Source: Fredinandcohnia onubensis (lineage in GTDB: Bacteria; Bacillota; Bacilli; Bacillales; Bacillaceae_L). Taken from it: a stretch of DNA of 64,000 nucleotides. The notes under the pieces were generated by a model. It saw nothing but the letters and a program-made list of their open reading frames with translations, did no database searches and had not been told where the DNA came from. Both the position numbers and the translations under genes were made by a program. The stretch is taken from positions 124,001-188,000 of the forward strand of contig NZ_NSEA01000002.1 in NCBI RefSeq assembly GCF_002734285.1. Direction: 5' to 3'. Of this stretch, positions 55,378-64,000 are shown one piece after another (within the stretch, counting starts at the first letter, position 1; the number at the start of each line of letters is the position of its first letter).

Positions 55378-55650
55378 TTATTTTACTGCATCCTTAAGCG
55401 CCTTTCCTGGTTTAAATGCAGGAACCTTGCTAGCAGCAATTTCGATTTCTTCACCAGTTTGAGGATTACGACCTTTACGAGCAGCACGCTCACGCACCTC
55501 AAAGTTACCAAATCCGATTAACTGAACTTTGTCTCCACCTTTAAGGGCTTCAAGAATTGAATCAAAAACTGCATCAACAGCTTTTGTAGCATCCTTCTTA
55601 GATAGTTCAGCACTTTCAGCCACCGCGTTAACTAAATCTGTTTTGTTCAT
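55378..55650 (-). CDS. hbs: DNA-binding protein HU (HBsu)
   Basis: Major nucleoid-associated protein, 90 residues, homodimer that bends DNA. Helical start [20 protein letters not shown], the typical [28 protein letters not shown] with the DNA-binding beta arms and the tip Pro63. Start ATG 55650 follows AGGAGGTG; three extra codons upstream would overlay it. Strong ribosome binding site fits high expression. Between folE and spoIVA as in B. subtilis. Confidence 0.95.
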   Translation of the reverse strand: MNKTDLVNAVAESAELSKKDATKAVDAVFDSILEALKGGDKVQLIGFGNFEVRERAARKGRNPQTGEEIEIAASKVPAFKPGKALKDAVK

Positions 55651-55659
55651 GACATTCAC

Positions 55660-55951
55660 CTCCTCCCAAATATGCTATTCAATCAATATGAGTGATTATT
55701 CATTGCTCTGCGAGTCTTGTGTCATCAAGTGTCTTCAACGTTAGTCTAATACTAACATGCCTTATAATAAACGATTATTAGACATAATTCAATATATTTC
55801 AACAGAAATTTTACCTTTTTATGTATATTTCACCAATTCGTCTATGTTTTTTTGTAAAAAGCTTATCACATTAGTGTTTCGTAAGCAAATCCGCCTCTTT
55901 TTGTGCAATTATGGCATAAAAAAAAAGACTCCCTTGTGAGGAGCCCTTATC
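55660..55951. other. 292-bp gap between hbs and spoIVA
   Basis: Contains the AT-rich hbs promoter region (several possible -10 boxes, none assigned) and, at 55917-55944, the spoIVA terminator. I see no further gene. Confidence 0.5.
55917..55944 (-). terminator. Terminator of spoIVA
   Basis: GGCTCC pairs with GGAGTC (one wobble) around 7 bases and is followed by a long T run on the minus strand. Confidence 0.8.
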
Positions 55952-57430
55952 CTATAATATGATAGCAATTAATCCGCCCGAACCTTCGTTAATGATTCTT
56001 TCAAGCGTTTCTTTAAGCTTGTAGCGCGCATTTTCAGGCATTAAAGATAATTTCGCCTGGATACCTTCACGAACGATAGAGCTTAACGATCTGCCAAATA
56101 TATCTGAATTCCAGATAGAAAGTGGATCATCTTCAAAGTCTTGCATCAAGTATCGGACCAATTCTTCACTTTGTTTTTCTGTACCAATAATCGGCGCAAA
56201 TTCAGATTCTACATCTACCTTAATCATATGAATAGATGGTGCAACAGCCTTTAAGCGAACTCCAAATCTTGAACCTTGGCGAATAATTTCAGGCTCATCA
56301 AGACTCATGTCAGATAACGCAGGTGCTGCAATTCCATAACCTGTTTGTTTTACCATTTTTAGTGCATCAGCCACTTGATCATACTCAGCTTTTGCATGCG
56401 CAAAGTCTTGCATTAACTGTAAGAGATGATCTTTTCCGCGGATTTCAACACCCACTACTTCCTTAAGGATTTGATCATATAAATCATCTGGAGCATATAA
56501 GTCAATTTCAGCTACACCCTGCCCCATTTCGATACCAGCCAAGCTTGCTTGGTCAATAAAGTCATATTCACTAAATTGCCCGACAACGCGATCAACATCT
56601 CGTAATCGCTTGATATCTTGGACTGTATCCTTCACAGCATCCTGATAGCTTTCTCTTAACCAATGATCTTCTCTTAAGACCATTACCCAGCTTGGTAGAT
56701 TTACATTTACCTCTAGTACTGGGAACTCATAAAGTGCTTCGCGTAGAACATTGAATACATCTGCTTCACGCATGCTTTCAACGCTCATCGCTAATACAGG
56801 AATATCGTATTTTTCATTTAACTCTTGACGAAGCGCATCTGTCTCTGGGTGATGAGGATGAACGGTGTTTATAACCATAATAAATGGTTTTCCTACCTCT
56901 TTAAGTTCCTCAATCACACGCTCTTCTGCTTCAATATAATCTCTTCTAGGAATCTCTCCAATTGAGCCGTCTGTTGTTACCACAACCCCAATTGTTGAAT
57001 GCTCCTGAATTACTTTTCTTGTGCCAATTTCAGCTGCTTCATGGAACGGAATAGGCTCTTCATACCAAGGAGTGTTTATCATACGAGGCCCATTTTCATC
57101 CTCATAGCCCTTTGCACCTGGAACCGTGTATCCCACACAATCCACAAGGCGAATGTTAACATCAAGCCCATCTTCAACATGTACAGAAACAGCTTGATTT
57201 GGAACAAACTTTGGTTCTGTTGTCATAATTGTTCTACCTGCAGCACTTTGTGGTAGCTCATCCTGTGCGCGCGCCTTATCTGCTTCACTACCAATATTCG
57301 GTAAGACTACTAATTCCATGAACTTCTTTATGAAAGTAGATTTGCCAGTTCTAACTGCACCAACGACTCCTAAATATATATCGCCACCGGTGCGCTCAGC
57401 GATATCTTTAAAAATATCTACCTTTTCCAA
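55952..57430 (-). CDS. spoIVA: Stage IV sporulation protein A (SpoIVA)
   Basis: Spore-coat basement-layer ATPase, 492 residues, the length of B. subtilis SpoIVA. It polymerises on the outer forespore membrane, guided by SpoVM. N-terminal TRAFAC-type ATPase domain with Walker A GAVRTGKSTFIKKF near residue 24, DCVGYTVPGAKGYEDENGPRM and sensor regions, then a middle domain and a C-terminal membrane-binding part ending GGLIAIIL. A sigma-E promoter is visible 72 bases upstream of the start. Confidence 0.96.
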   Translation of the reverse strand: MEKVDIFKDIAERTGGDIYLGVVGAVRTGKSTFIKKFMELVVLPNIGSEADKARAQDELPQSAAGRTIMTTEPKFVPNQAVSVHVEDGLDVNIRLVDCVGYTVPGAKGYEDENGPRMINTPWYEEPIPFHEAAEIGTRKVIQEHSTIGVVVTTDGSIGEIPRRDYIEAEERVIEELKEVGKPFIMVINTVHPHHPETDALRQELNEKYDIPVLAMSVESMREADVFNVLREALYEFPVLEVNVNLPSWVMVLREDHWLRESYQDAVKDTVQDIKRLRDVDRVVGQFSEYDFIDQASLAGIEMGQGVAEIDLYAPDDLYDQILKEVVGVEIRGKDHLLQLMQDFAHAKAEYDQVADALKMVKQTGYGIAAPALSDMSLDEPEIIRQGSRFGVRLKAVAPSIHMIKVDVESEFAPIIGTEKQSEELVRYLMQDFEDDPLSIWNSDIFGRSLSSIVREGIQAKLSLMPENARYKLKETLERIINEGSGGLIAIIL

Positions 57431-57501
57431 GTGTGATCCCTCCCGATTTTACAGTTCTTGGGATAATTTTATCCGTTTACTACATATTCTAGGACATTAT
57501 A

Positions 57502-57531
57502 TTTGTATGACGTTGTCCTAATTAAATATGA
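57502..57531 (-). promoter_or_regulatory. Sigma-E promoter of spoIVA
   Basis: TCATATT at 57531-57525 and CATACAAA at 57509-57502 with a 15-base spacer match the sigma-E consensus (kHATAtT, CATACAnT). SpoIVA is a sigma-E gene in B. subtilis. Confidence 0.75.
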
Positions 57532-57648
57532 CTATTTCTAGAAAAAAATTCCCCCCATAATATGTAGCAGCAAAGTTGAGTTCAAAAAGAAGATTGAAAA
57601 CTCCCTAGCAAGCTATATTTCTTACACTTTTTGAACATAATTTACAAA

Positions 57649-57692
57649 TTAAAAACCCTTCTCTTAGAGTTTATGTCTAAAAAAAGGGTTCA
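57649..57692 (-). terminator. Terminator of yphF
   Basis: AACCCTT/AAGGGTT with an inner TCTAA/TTAGA pairing, then T residues on the minus strand. Confidence 0.7.
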
Positions 57693-57696
57693 TGAC

Positions 57697-58416
57697 TTAT
57701 TTATTTAAAAATATTGGTTCATTTTTATCATCAATCGTAGTGGGCTGGGAATTTATTGGAACAAACATTGAATGTTCAACTAAAATATCCCGAATATCAT
57801 CACCTGTTTGATAGGTATGCTCATACTTTGTTAAATACTCATATAAATCCATACGATAGTCTACAAATATCTCATTTGTGTTCGTTATCAAGAGTGGTAA
57901 ATTTTTCCCTGTAAAAGGACTAACCACAAAAGGTTCTTCTTTCAAACCTAGCTTGCTATAATCCAAAGTAAACACATTTGTTTGAAGTTGGTCTTTAAAT
58001 GGCGCATATCCATTTGAAGACCGATACATTTCTACTCGTAAATTTAATTCACTAATTTCCTCTGAAATTCGAACATCTAAAAGTTTAACAGTCGGGTTTG
58101 TCTCTACATTTACTAAAACATATAAATAAACTCCACCAGTTTCATATGCATTTCCAGGAGGTTCGGCTATGTACTTGGGTGAAATTCGGGTAAAATCAAT
58201 CGGATATTTTTGATATAGAGGGGTCTCCATGTCTCTTGTTTTGATCGGTAAGAGCCCACCACTATCCTCTTTAAATTGGTCAACCGCCCTCTGAACATCT
58301 GCGATTTGATCTTCATATGGAATTTGGTTTTGAGTAAGCTTTTCTTTTGGATACAAGCATCCTGTAAGTAATGATAAAGAAAAAACAATTACCATCAGTT
58401 GTAACGTAACTCTCAT
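57697..58416 (-). CDS. yphF: Lipoprotein YphF family (DUF3939)
   Basis: A 239-residue lipoprotein: N-terminal MRVTLQLMVIVFSLSLLTGC has the lipobox with Cys20. The mature part contains ADVQRAVDQFKEDSGGLLPI and a C-terminal DYRMDLYEYLTKY. Position between spoIVA and yphE and the size fit B. subtilis YphF, which is expressed in sporulation. No enzymatic motif. Leader region of yphE precedes it by 27 bases. Confidence 0.84.
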   Translation of the reverse strand: MRVTLQLMVIVFSLSLLTGCLYPKEKLTQNQIPYEDQIADVQRAVDQFKEDSGGLLPIKTRDMETPLYQKYPIDFTRISPKYIAEPPGNAYETGGVYLYVLVNVETNPTVKLLDVRISEEISELNLRVEMYRSSNGYAPFKDQLQTNVFTLDYSKLGLKEEPFVVSPFTGKNLPLLITNTNEIFVDYRMDLYEYLTKYEHTYQTGDDIRDILVEHSMFVPINSQPTTIDDKNEPIFLNK

Positions 58417-58443
58417 AATAATACCATCCTTATGTTTGTATCT

Positions 58444-58644
58444 TTATTCACTAACAGGTCCGCTGAACACGACGAAGAAGATAATAATTCCTGCTAGAAT
58501 CATAAAAATATATGCAATCGTGGCTACTAATCCTTTTAAGAAGCCCTTCAGTTTAAAACGACTAAGATAAATGGATATAACAGCGATAAACATAAATGCA
58601 ATGCCTGCAAATGATATCCACATTTTTAGTAATCCTGGTGTCAC
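58444..58644 (-). CDS. yphE: YphE family membrane protein (DUF2768), 66 aa
   Basis: Small protein with two membrane helices (MWISFAGIAFMFIAVISIYL and VATIAYIFMILAGIIIFFVVF) joined by a basic loop RFKLKGFLKG. I start it at GTG 58644, about 8 bases after GGGAG; the ORF extends ten codons upstream through that site. Between gpsA and yphF as in B. subtilis. Function unknown. Confidence 0.8.
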   Translation of the reverse strand: MTPGLLKMWISFAGIAFMFIAVISIYLSRFKLKGFLKGLVATIAYIFMILAGIIIFFVVFSGPVSE

Positions 58645-59043
58645 CTTTTTCACTCCCTTGTCCAACTCTAACATTCCGTCAAATATTATATCATAATACG
58701 CATCTATAAACTAAGGCAATGTTGTTAACTGTGAACATGAAAACTTTTTTATTCCTAAATAAAACAAAAAAACTGAAGTAAAGAGGGGCGCCTTTACCTC
58801 AGCAAAACTTGAACAACTAAATATTCCCTTTATCCAATCGCTCAACCCACACAGTATACTACGTTGCATTTTATGCGAAAAAGGCATGAAATGTATCGTC
58901 TAATGCCTATTTTTAGCAAGAAAAGTGCAAACGTTTTACTCGGTAGAAAATCCTTGCTATGCGAAATTATTAGAAATCCCGCTAATATGGTATTCTCCTT
59001 GCCATCATATGCACGCTAAAAGCGGTAGGTGTGCTAAATCTTG
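58645..59043. other. 399-bp gap between yphE and gpsA
   Basis: Holds, from gpsA outward, about 240 bases of untranslated 3' sequence without a good start-plus-ribosome-site ORF, a strong gpsA terminator (58763-58802), then the yphE promoter region. In some Bacillus species a small sporulation gene lies here; none is recognisable. Confidence 0.6.
58763..58802 (-). terminator. Terminator of the gpsA transcript
   Basis: CTGAGGTAAAG pairs with CTTTACTTCAG (11 bp, one wobble) around GCGCCCC-rich loop (58773-58802), followed by seven T residues on the minus strand. Confidence 0.88.
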
Positions 59044-60084
59044 CTACATTGACCCTTTTTCTTCTAAATAGTTGAAAAGATCAGCCATCTCGTTTGTCCT
59101 TCCTCTGGACATGAGTTTATCTACAGCTTCTTTAGGTGACTGACCGTTGAATAGAACATCATATAGGGCAAACGTTATCGGCATGGAAACATCCATTTTT
59201 TTGGCTAACTGATAGGCTGCTTTTGTTGTCCTAACACCCTCGACAACCATACCCATATTATCTAAAACTTCCTGCAGACTTTGACCTTTGCCAAGCAGAT
59301 TTCCTGCACGCCAGTTCCGTGAGTGGACACTTGTACAAGTTACGATCAAATCACCAATCCCAGTTAATCCAGCGAAAGTTAGGGGATTTGCCCCCATTTT
59401 GCTTCCCAAACGTGAAATTTCGGCTAAACCGCGTGTGATTAACGCAGCTTTAGCATTATCACCATACCCAAGTCCGTCCGTAATGCCGGCAGCTAAAGCA
59501 ATAATATTTTTTAACGCCCCACCAATTTCTACACCCACAATATCAGGATTTGTGTAGACACGGAAATGCTGATTAATAAATAAGTCTTGCACATATTCAG
59601 CACTTTCCATATTTTTTGATGACACTGTAACAGTTGTTGGATGGCGAAGTACCACTTCCTCTGCATGACTAGGCCCAGAAAGAACAACAACATCTTTGAG
59701 TAAGTTTGACGGCATTTCGTCCTCAATCATTTCAGATATCCGCTTTAATGTATCCGGTTCAATCCCTTTACTAACATGAATAATCGTTAAAGGAATTGAA
59801 ACGACCTGAGTTATTTTCTGAAGGACTTCACGAATTGCTTTCGTCGGAACAGCAAGTACAATTGTTTTGACGTCCTCTAGGGATTTGTCTAAATCCGAAT
59901 ACCCAATAATGGTTTCTGGAAGCTCAATTGAAGGCACGTATTTTGAATTAGTGTGTTTCGAATTGATCTCATCCACCTGTTCCTTACGATGTGACCAAAG
60001 CCTCACCTCATGATCATTGTCCGCAAGAACGAGCGCCAGTGCAGTACCCCAACTACCAGCTCCAACAACCGTTATCTTCTCCAT
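59044..60084 (-). CDS. gpsA: Glycerol-3-phosphate dehydrogenase [NAD(P)+]
   Basis: Makes sn-glycerol 3-phosphate for phospholipids, 346 residues. Rossmann motif VVGAGSWGTALALVLADN at the start, SKGIEPDTL, LSGPSHAEEV, and EIGGALKNIIALAAGITDGLGYGDNAKAAL-type catalytic segment (GGALKNIIALAAG with the lysine). It follows der by 15 bases, the canonical der-gpsA pair. Confidence 0.95.
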   Translation of the reverse strand: MEKITVVGAGSWGTALALVLADNDHEVRLWSHRKEQVDEINSKHTNSKYVPSIELPETIIGYSDLDKSLEDVKTIVLAVPTKAIREVLQKITQVVSIPLTIIHVSKGIEPDTLKRISEMIEDEMPSNLLKDVVVLSGPSHAEEVVLRHPTTVTVSSKNMESAEYVQDLFINQHFRVYTNPDIVGVEIGGALKNIIALAAGITDGLGYGDNAKAALITRGLAEISRLGSKMGANPLTFAGLTGIGDLIVTCTSVHSRNWRAGNLLGKGQSLQEVLDNMGMVVEGVRTTKAAYQLAKKMDVSMPITFALYDVLFNGQSPKEAVDKLMSRGRTNEMADLFNYLEEKGSM

Positions 60085-60099
60085 TACTTCCTCCCCTTT

Positions 60100-61410
60100 C
60101 TATTTTCGAGCTCTCGCGATTATCTTAATTGGCGTACCCTCAAAGCCAAAAGCATCTCTAATTCGATTCTGTAAGAAACGTTCATAAGAAAAATGCATCA
60201 ATTCAGGTTCATTGACAAATACAACAAAAGTCGGTGGCTTAACAGCAACCTGTGATACATAGAAAATTTTTAATCGTTTTCCCTTGTCTGTTGGTGTCGG
60301 GTTCATTGCAACAGCATCCATGATGACATCATTTAACACATTCGTTTGAACACGCATTGTATGGTTTTCACTGGCCATATCAATCATCGGTAGCAACGTA
60401 TGGACCCGTCTTTTTGTTTTTGCAGACAAAAATACAATCGGTGCGTAATCAAGAAATAGGAAATGATCACGTACTTTTTGTTCAAATTCCTTCATGGTTT
60501 TATCATCTTTTTCTATGGCATCCCATTTATTAACAACAATCACCACTGCTCTACCCGCTTCATGAGCATAGCCGGCTATTTTTTTATCTTGTTCAATAAT
60601 ACCTTCCTCAGCATTTAAGACGACAAGGACGACGTCAGAGCGTTCAATCGCTTTCAGCGCTCTTAATACACTGTATTTCTCAGTGCTTTCATAGACCTTT
60701 CCTTTTTTCCTCATACCAGCTGTATCGATGATGACATATTCCTTACCATCAACTGTGTATTTTGTATCAATAGCGTCCCTTGTGGTCCCCGCTATGTCAC
60801 TTACGATTACTCTTTCTTCACCTAACAAAGAATTTACAAGAGATGACTTTCCTACATTAGGACGACCAATTAGAGAGAACTTAATGACGTCTTCATCATA
60901 TTCTTCATCTCCACCCTTTGGAAAATGTCCTATAACTTCATCTAGCAAATCTCCAAGGCCAATTCCGTGGGAGCCTGAGATTGGCACAGGTTCACCAAAT
61001 CCCAATGCATAAAAGTCATAAATATCTGTTCTCATTTCGGGGTTGTCCACTTTATTAACAGCTAAAACAACTGGCGTTTCGGAGCGATATAATATTTTAG
61101 CAACCTCTTCGTCCGCACTTGTCACGCCTTCGCGACCACTTGTCATAAAAATAATTACATCTGCTTCATCGATTGCGATTTCAGCTTGATGTCTAATTTG
61201 GGCAAGAAAAGGTTCATCACCGATATCAATACCACCTGTATCAATAATGCTAAATTCTTGATTCAACCATTCACCTGAACTATAGATTCGATCCCTTGTC
61301 ACTCCAGGTACATCTTCTACAATTGATACTCTTTCTCCTACTATACGATTAAAAATTGTTGACTTTCCAACGTTCGGACGACCAACAATAGCCACTACTG
61401 GTTTTGCCAC
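60100..61410 (-). CDS. der: Ribosome-associated GTPase Der (EngA)
   Basis: Essential GTPase for 50S subunit maturation, 436 residues, equal to B. subtilis. Two tandem G domains: first [12 protein letters not shown] at 9-20 with DTGG, NKVD; second [12 protein letters not shown] near 183 with DTAG, NKWD. The C-terminal KH-like domain holds [10 protein letters not shown] and ends [10 protein letters not shown]. Start at ATG 61410. Operon with gpsA. Confidence 0.96.
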   Translation of the reverse strand: MAKPVVAIVGRPNVGKSTIFNRIVGERVSIVEDVPGVTRDRIYSSGEWLNQEFSIIDTGGIDIGDEPFLAQIRHQAEIAIDEADVIIFMTSGREGVTSADEEVAKILYRSETPVVLAVNKVDNPEMRTDIYDFYALGFGEPVPISGSHGIGLGDLLDEVIGHFPKGGDEEYDEDVIKFSLIGRPNVGKSSLVNSLLGEERVIVSDIAGTTRDAIDTKYTVDGKEYVIIDTAGMRKKGKVYESTEKYSVLRALKAIERSDVVLVVLNAEEGIIEQDKKIAGYAHEAGRAVVIVVNKWDAIEKDDKTMKEFEQKVRDHFLFLDYAPIVFLSAKTKRRVHTLLPMIDMASENHTMRVQTNVLNDVIMDAVAMNPTPTDKGKRLKIFYVSQVAVKPPTFVVFVNEPELMHFSYERFLQNRIRDAFGFEGTPIKIIARARK

Positions 61411-61491
61411 ATGCGTTCTTCCTTTCTAAACTATCTAATACTACATATATCACATAAAATATGATTAAAATCAACGTTATGTATAAAATAA

Positions 61492-61512
61492 ACCCTTCTA
61501 CGTTAGAAGGGT
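61492..61512 (-). terminator. Terminator of the YIEGIA operon
   Basis: ACCCTTCTA pairs with TAGAAGGGT around 3 bases; T-rich sequence follows. Confidence 0.78.
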
Positions 61513-61560
61513 CATGCTTTTACATTCTATCAAAAATAAATGGTAACAACAATCAATTGT

Positions 61561-61752
61561 TTAGTGTTTTACGATTATGTACAAATTCTCACTGATTTCA
61601 TGAGCAATTCCATCTAAGATTGCCTCCAAATTTGCAGCTACTGTCTCCATTTCCTCTTTTGTAGGACATGAAAACACGGGTGTTCCCCCAGAAACATTAA
61701 CCTTTGATGTATCCATCTTAATCGCTGCTAAAATAAATTTTTCGATATTCAT
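61561..61752 (-). CDS. Small partner of the YIEGIA protein (capping complex subunit)
   Basis: A 63-residue soluble protein, MNIEKFILAAIKMDTSKV, VSGGTPVFSCPTKEEME. The type is annotated in databases, as I recall, as capping complex subunit for YIEGIA and always lies beside the YIEGIA-domain protein, as here, where it overlaps the preceding gene by 4 bases (ATGA). It is probably needed for spore envelope assembly through that partner. The exact B. subtilis name (perhaps ypzH) I could not confirm. Confidence 0.75.
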   Translation of the reverse strand: MNIEKFILAAIKMDTSKVNVSGGTPVFSCPTKEEMETVAANLEAILDGIAHEISENLYIIVKH

Positions 61753-62645
61753 TTAAGTGGACGCCCCTTTTCGTTTGCGTTCCTCTCTGTTGGCATTCGG
61801 ATTGCATTTTCTAAAGTTGGTACACGACCAATTATTTCAATTGCTTTCTCAACATCTTTTTCCTGTGGCAAAACAAAAATTCCGACTCGTCCATCATTCA
61901 AATCTCGTTTTGCCAACGGCGTAAGAGCAGGGGTCCCTGAATCTCTGAAGATCCCCAAAGCAGTAGATACATCGTGTAGAATGGCTTGTCTTTGACCTAA
62001 GTTTGCAATGGTAGCTCTGGCATTAAACGTTTTAGGCTTTAAAATAAACCCCATCCCATATTCTAATATTTCTTCCTGTCTAGCAGGAAGTCCGATATTC
62101 ATAATATAGATATTATCAACATATAATCCTGCATCCTTAAAATGTGGCTTAACAAACTCGATATCTACAATATCCTTTAGTCTACTGCCAGCCATTAGCT
62201 TTTTGCAGATTAACAGACAAATGATACCCACAAGTATTCCAACCCACATATTGATTGCTAAATAGGCAAAGGTAGATAATAAGGAAGTAAAAATAACTAA
62301 GTAATTTCGACTTTCGAAGGCAACCGCAATTCCTTCAATATATGTCTTTCCTCTTGGAACAAGTTCGTATGAATCAAGTTCAGTAAGTGTGTTTCGCTCC
62401 ATATTTCGCACATCGCGAAATTGCGAAGCCGCAATTGTTAAGAAGGTGATTGCCGTAAAATCTTCTTCCATGATTGAAGGTACAGCCACAGTTCCCAAGC
62501 CTGCAGCAATAAATCCTAACGCAATATGAATGATCTTACCATGTAGATATGTTGGATACTGACGATAATCTGTACGCAGCATGTAAAGGCGTACCGAAAC
62601 TCCAAATATGACCCCAAATAAAATTGGGTATGTATATTCATTCAT
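61749..62645 (-). CDS. yphB: YIEGIA domain protein (YphB/SeaA), spore envelope assembly
   Basis: A 298-residue membrane protein with helices near residues 5-22, 40-75 and 115-165. The YIEGIA motif is in RGKTYIEGIAVAFESRNY. The cytoplasmic C-terminal half (~170-298) has IVDIEFVKPHFKDAGLYVDN and LPARQEEILEYGMGF. B. subtilis YphB is also named SeaA for its role in spore envelope assembly. ATG 62645 has AAGGAG 13 bases upstream, a bit far, but no better start exists. Follows yphA almost directly. Confidence 0.85.
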   Translation of the reverse strand: MNEYTYPILFGVIFGVSVRLYMLRTDYRQYPTYLHGKIIHIALGFIAAGLGTVAVPSIMEEDFTAITFLTIAASQFRDVRNMERNTLTELDSYELVPRGKTYIEGIAVAFESRNYLVIFTSLLSTFAYLAINMWVGILVGIICLLICKKLMAGSRLKDIVDIEFVKPHFKDAGLYVDNIYIMNIGLPARQEEILEYGMGFILKPKTFNARATIANLGQRQAILHDVSTALGIFRDSGTPALTPLAKRDLNDGRVGIFVLPQEKDVEKAIEIIGRVPTLENAIRMPTERNANEKGRPLK

Positions 62646-62646
62646 G

Positions 62647-63246
62647 CTAGCCGTGTTTCTCCTTTGTGTTTTTTTGGACCAGAACATCCACATGATGTAG
62701 TAGAATCTCTAATGATGACCAAACAAAAATAAAACAAAAACTAATTGCAATAACATCTAAAAAGACAAATGAACCAATTTCATAAGAAAAGTTGACCTTA
62801 TTTATAATAATTCCATAAAGAATATCCCCTTGTATAGCACCCACTAAAAGCCCAACCAATCGTAAACGGAAATCCTTTAATAACATTAAGGTTACGTAAA
62901 TTAATGCGGCACCAAGCATCAAATTACGATTAAAAAAAAGCCAGACCGGGTCATATAATTCGAACATTAAGAAACTACAATACGCTAATGAAATGGTAAG
63001 AATACAAATTAGCATATAAAACACTTGTTTTTTTGGTCGTTTCGAAATTTCTTTTATGCAAAAAAACAAGATTGGAAAGATACTGTAATTTATTTTTATA
63101 TCACCCACTCCAACGTAGTACGGTGATAATATGATAGTTACTAGAAACAAAATTGATAGGAAAAGCCTTTCTTTGTTTTTCTTCATCAAAAAAGTACTAC
63201 ACACCCAAGCCATCCAAGAAATCCAATAAAATAAGACACCTTCCAT
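62647..63246 (-). CDS. yphA: YphA family membrane protein
   Basis: A 199-residue integral membrane protein with about six to seven hydrophobic helices, starting MEGVLFYWISWMAWVCSTFL. Middle part KEISKRPKKQVFYMLICIL and a C-terminal QGDILYGIIINKVNFSYEIG. Belongs to the YphA family found before the YIEGIA gene; function unknown. ATG 63246 follows GGAGGTGGAGAT; extensions upstream lie over that site. First gene of yphA-yphB-small partner. Confidence 0.82.
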   Translation of the reverse strand: MEGVLFYWISWMAWVCSTFLMKKNKERLFLSILFLVTIILSPYYVGVGDIKINYSIFPILFFCIKEISKRPKKQVFYMLICILTISLAYCSFLMFELYDPVWLFFNRNLMLGAALIYVTLMLLKDFRLRLVGLLVGAIQGDILYGIIINKVNFSYEIGSFVFLDVIAISFCFIFVWSSLEILLHHVDVLVQKNTKEKHG

Positions 63247-63418
63247 ATCTCCACCTCCCATTATTCCCATTATGGCTAGAAATTATGAATTTTAACCTTA
63301 TTTGAATACCAAAATTCCTTTTATGAAACAATAAAATGAATTCAGAAATACTCATTACCCCTATATACAATCCCCTAAAAAAAGGATTGTTATGTAGGAA
63401 GAAAGAGGTGGAAATGAA

Positions 63419-63562
63419 GTGGGTAAAGATAGACAGGAAAAAAAGCATAAAGAGGCGCGATTAACGGAGTCTGACCGTGATCAATCTCTTGACTATCCCG
63501 GCGCAACGAGATTAGATACTCCTGATGAAGCTAGGGAAATGAACCGTATGAATCCAAAATAA
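63419..63562 (+). CDS. ypzI: YpzI family protein, 47 aa
   Basis: A 47-residue charged protein beginning with GTG 63419 eight bases after GAGGTG: MGKDRQEKKHKEARLTESDR, then DYPGATRLDTPDEAR. It matches B. subtilis YpzI, located in the same place between rpsA and yphA. Its function is unknown; size and composition resemble minor spore proteins. Convergent with rpsA with a shared terminator. Too short for common ORF thresholds. Confidence 0.82.
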   Translation: MGKDRQEKKHKEARLTESDRDQSLDYPGATRLDTPDEAREMNRMNPK

Positions 63563-63597
63563 AAAGCCCTCACCCATATGGGTGAGAGCTTTTTTTC
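63563..63597. terminator. Bidirectional terminator between ypzI and rpsA
   Basis: AAAGC and CTCACCC pair with GGGTGAG and GCTTT with two bulged bases; T run on the plus strand, A run on the other side. Confidence 0.88.
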
Positions 63598-63606
63598 GAT
63601 GAATGC

Positions 63607-64000
63607 TTACTTTAATTTATTTAATTGGTCACCAATTACTTCTCCAAGCTGAAAACCAGTTGATTCTTCTTGTTGTTGGTATTTGCTGTAGTCTTCTTCA
63701 ACGTTTTCTTCTAGTTCTTTCATGCTTAATGAAATACGTTTTTCAGATTGATTTAGTTCAAGGATCTTCACTTTTACTTCTTGGCCTTCTTTTAATACCT
63801 CGTGAGGAGTGCCGATGTGCTTAGAAGAAATTTGTGAAATATGAACCAGCCCTTCAACTCCAGGTAACACTTCAACAAAAGCACCAAAGGAAACAAGTCT
63901 TCTTACTGTACCTTCAACTACATCGCCGATCGATAATTTTTCTGTGATGCTTTCCCAAGGTCCAGGTAATGTTTCCTTCACTGATAACGAAATTCTTTCA
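63607..64000 (-). CDS. rpsA: 30S ribosomal protein S1 homologue, partial (5' end outside window)
   Basis: The C-terminal ~130 residues of an S1-domain protein (YpfD in B. subtilis). One full S1 domain is visible: IGDVVEGTVRRLVSFGAFVEVLPGVEGLVHISQIS and SEKRISLSMKELEE at the end, preceded by the tail of an earlier domain (ERISLSVKETLPGPWE). The acidic tail has EENVEEDYSKYQQQEE. The frame stays open to the window edge. In Gram-positives it is not firmly part of the ribosome. Confidence 0.92.
   Translation of the reverse strand, partial: ERISLSVKETLPGPWESITEKLSIGDVVEGTVRRLVSFGAFVEVLPGVEGLVHISQISSKHIGTPHEVLKEGQEVKVKILELNQSEKRISLSMKELEENVEEDYSKYQQQEESTGFQLGEVIGDQLNKLK

Overview
The window comes from the chromosome of a low-GC, endospore-forming Bacillaceae bacterium. 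Evidence for this: sporulation genes (spoIVA, sspM, a csgA-like gene, ypjB, the YIEGIA protein), bacillithiol synthesis (bshA), TRAP (mtrB) with a TRAP-controlled trp leader, and gene order that follows the Bacillus subtilis yppG-to-rpsA arm almost gene for gene. I see no tRNA or rRNA genes, CRISPR arrays, insertion sequences or phage genes. The species cannot be named from the sequence alone.

Layout. 1-3191 (minus): oppA-oppB-oppC, an oligopeptide importer cut by the window edge. 3434-5437 (plus): a Crp/Fnr regulator, an Hsp20 chaperone and three small genes, two of them spore-protein-like. 5493-11806: yppG, yppE, yppD-like, sspM, yppC, recU, ponA, ypoC. 11799-16642 (minus): nth, dnaD, asnS, aspB, ypmB, ypmA. 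16895-20537: a ligand-less ComEC-like protein and dinG. 20600-25159: panD-panC-panB and birA-cca. 25175-27941: the ypjD-dapB-mgsA-bshA cluster, in which bshB1 is missing. 28091-31452: ypjC, a YugP-type protease, ypjB, a hairpin-rich intergenic element, ypjA. 31576-33692: qcrABC. 33883-37321: ypiF, ypiB, ypiA and an amidohydrolase-like protein without metal ligands. 37449-49948: the aromatic supraoperon aroC-aroB-aroH-trpEDCFBA-hisC-tyrA-aroA. 50183-55650: cheR, ndk, hepT-menG-hepS, mtrB, folE, hbs. 55952-58644: spoIVA, yphF, yphE. 59044-63246: gpsA, der, the YIEGIA pair and yphA. 63419-64000: ypzI and the 3' end of rpsA.

The genes work together in several ways. Chorismate is made by aroB, aroA and aroC and drawn to tryptophan (trpEDCFBA), to Phe/Tyr (aroH, tyrA, hisC) and, with hepS/hepT/menG, towards menaquinone, which feeds the qcrABC cytochrome bc complex. 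The trp leader carries about a dozen G/UAG triplets at 5-nt steps, an overlapping antiterminator and terminator, and a hairpin covering the trpE ribosome binding site. Its regulator, TRAP, is encoded 7 kb away.

Most of the window is conserved core genome. The most unusual items are two probable pseudoenzymes (16895-17743 and 36383-37321), the structured element at 30661-30855, the absence of bshB1, and the two-level trp leader. I found nothing that looks like a wholly new multi-gene system.
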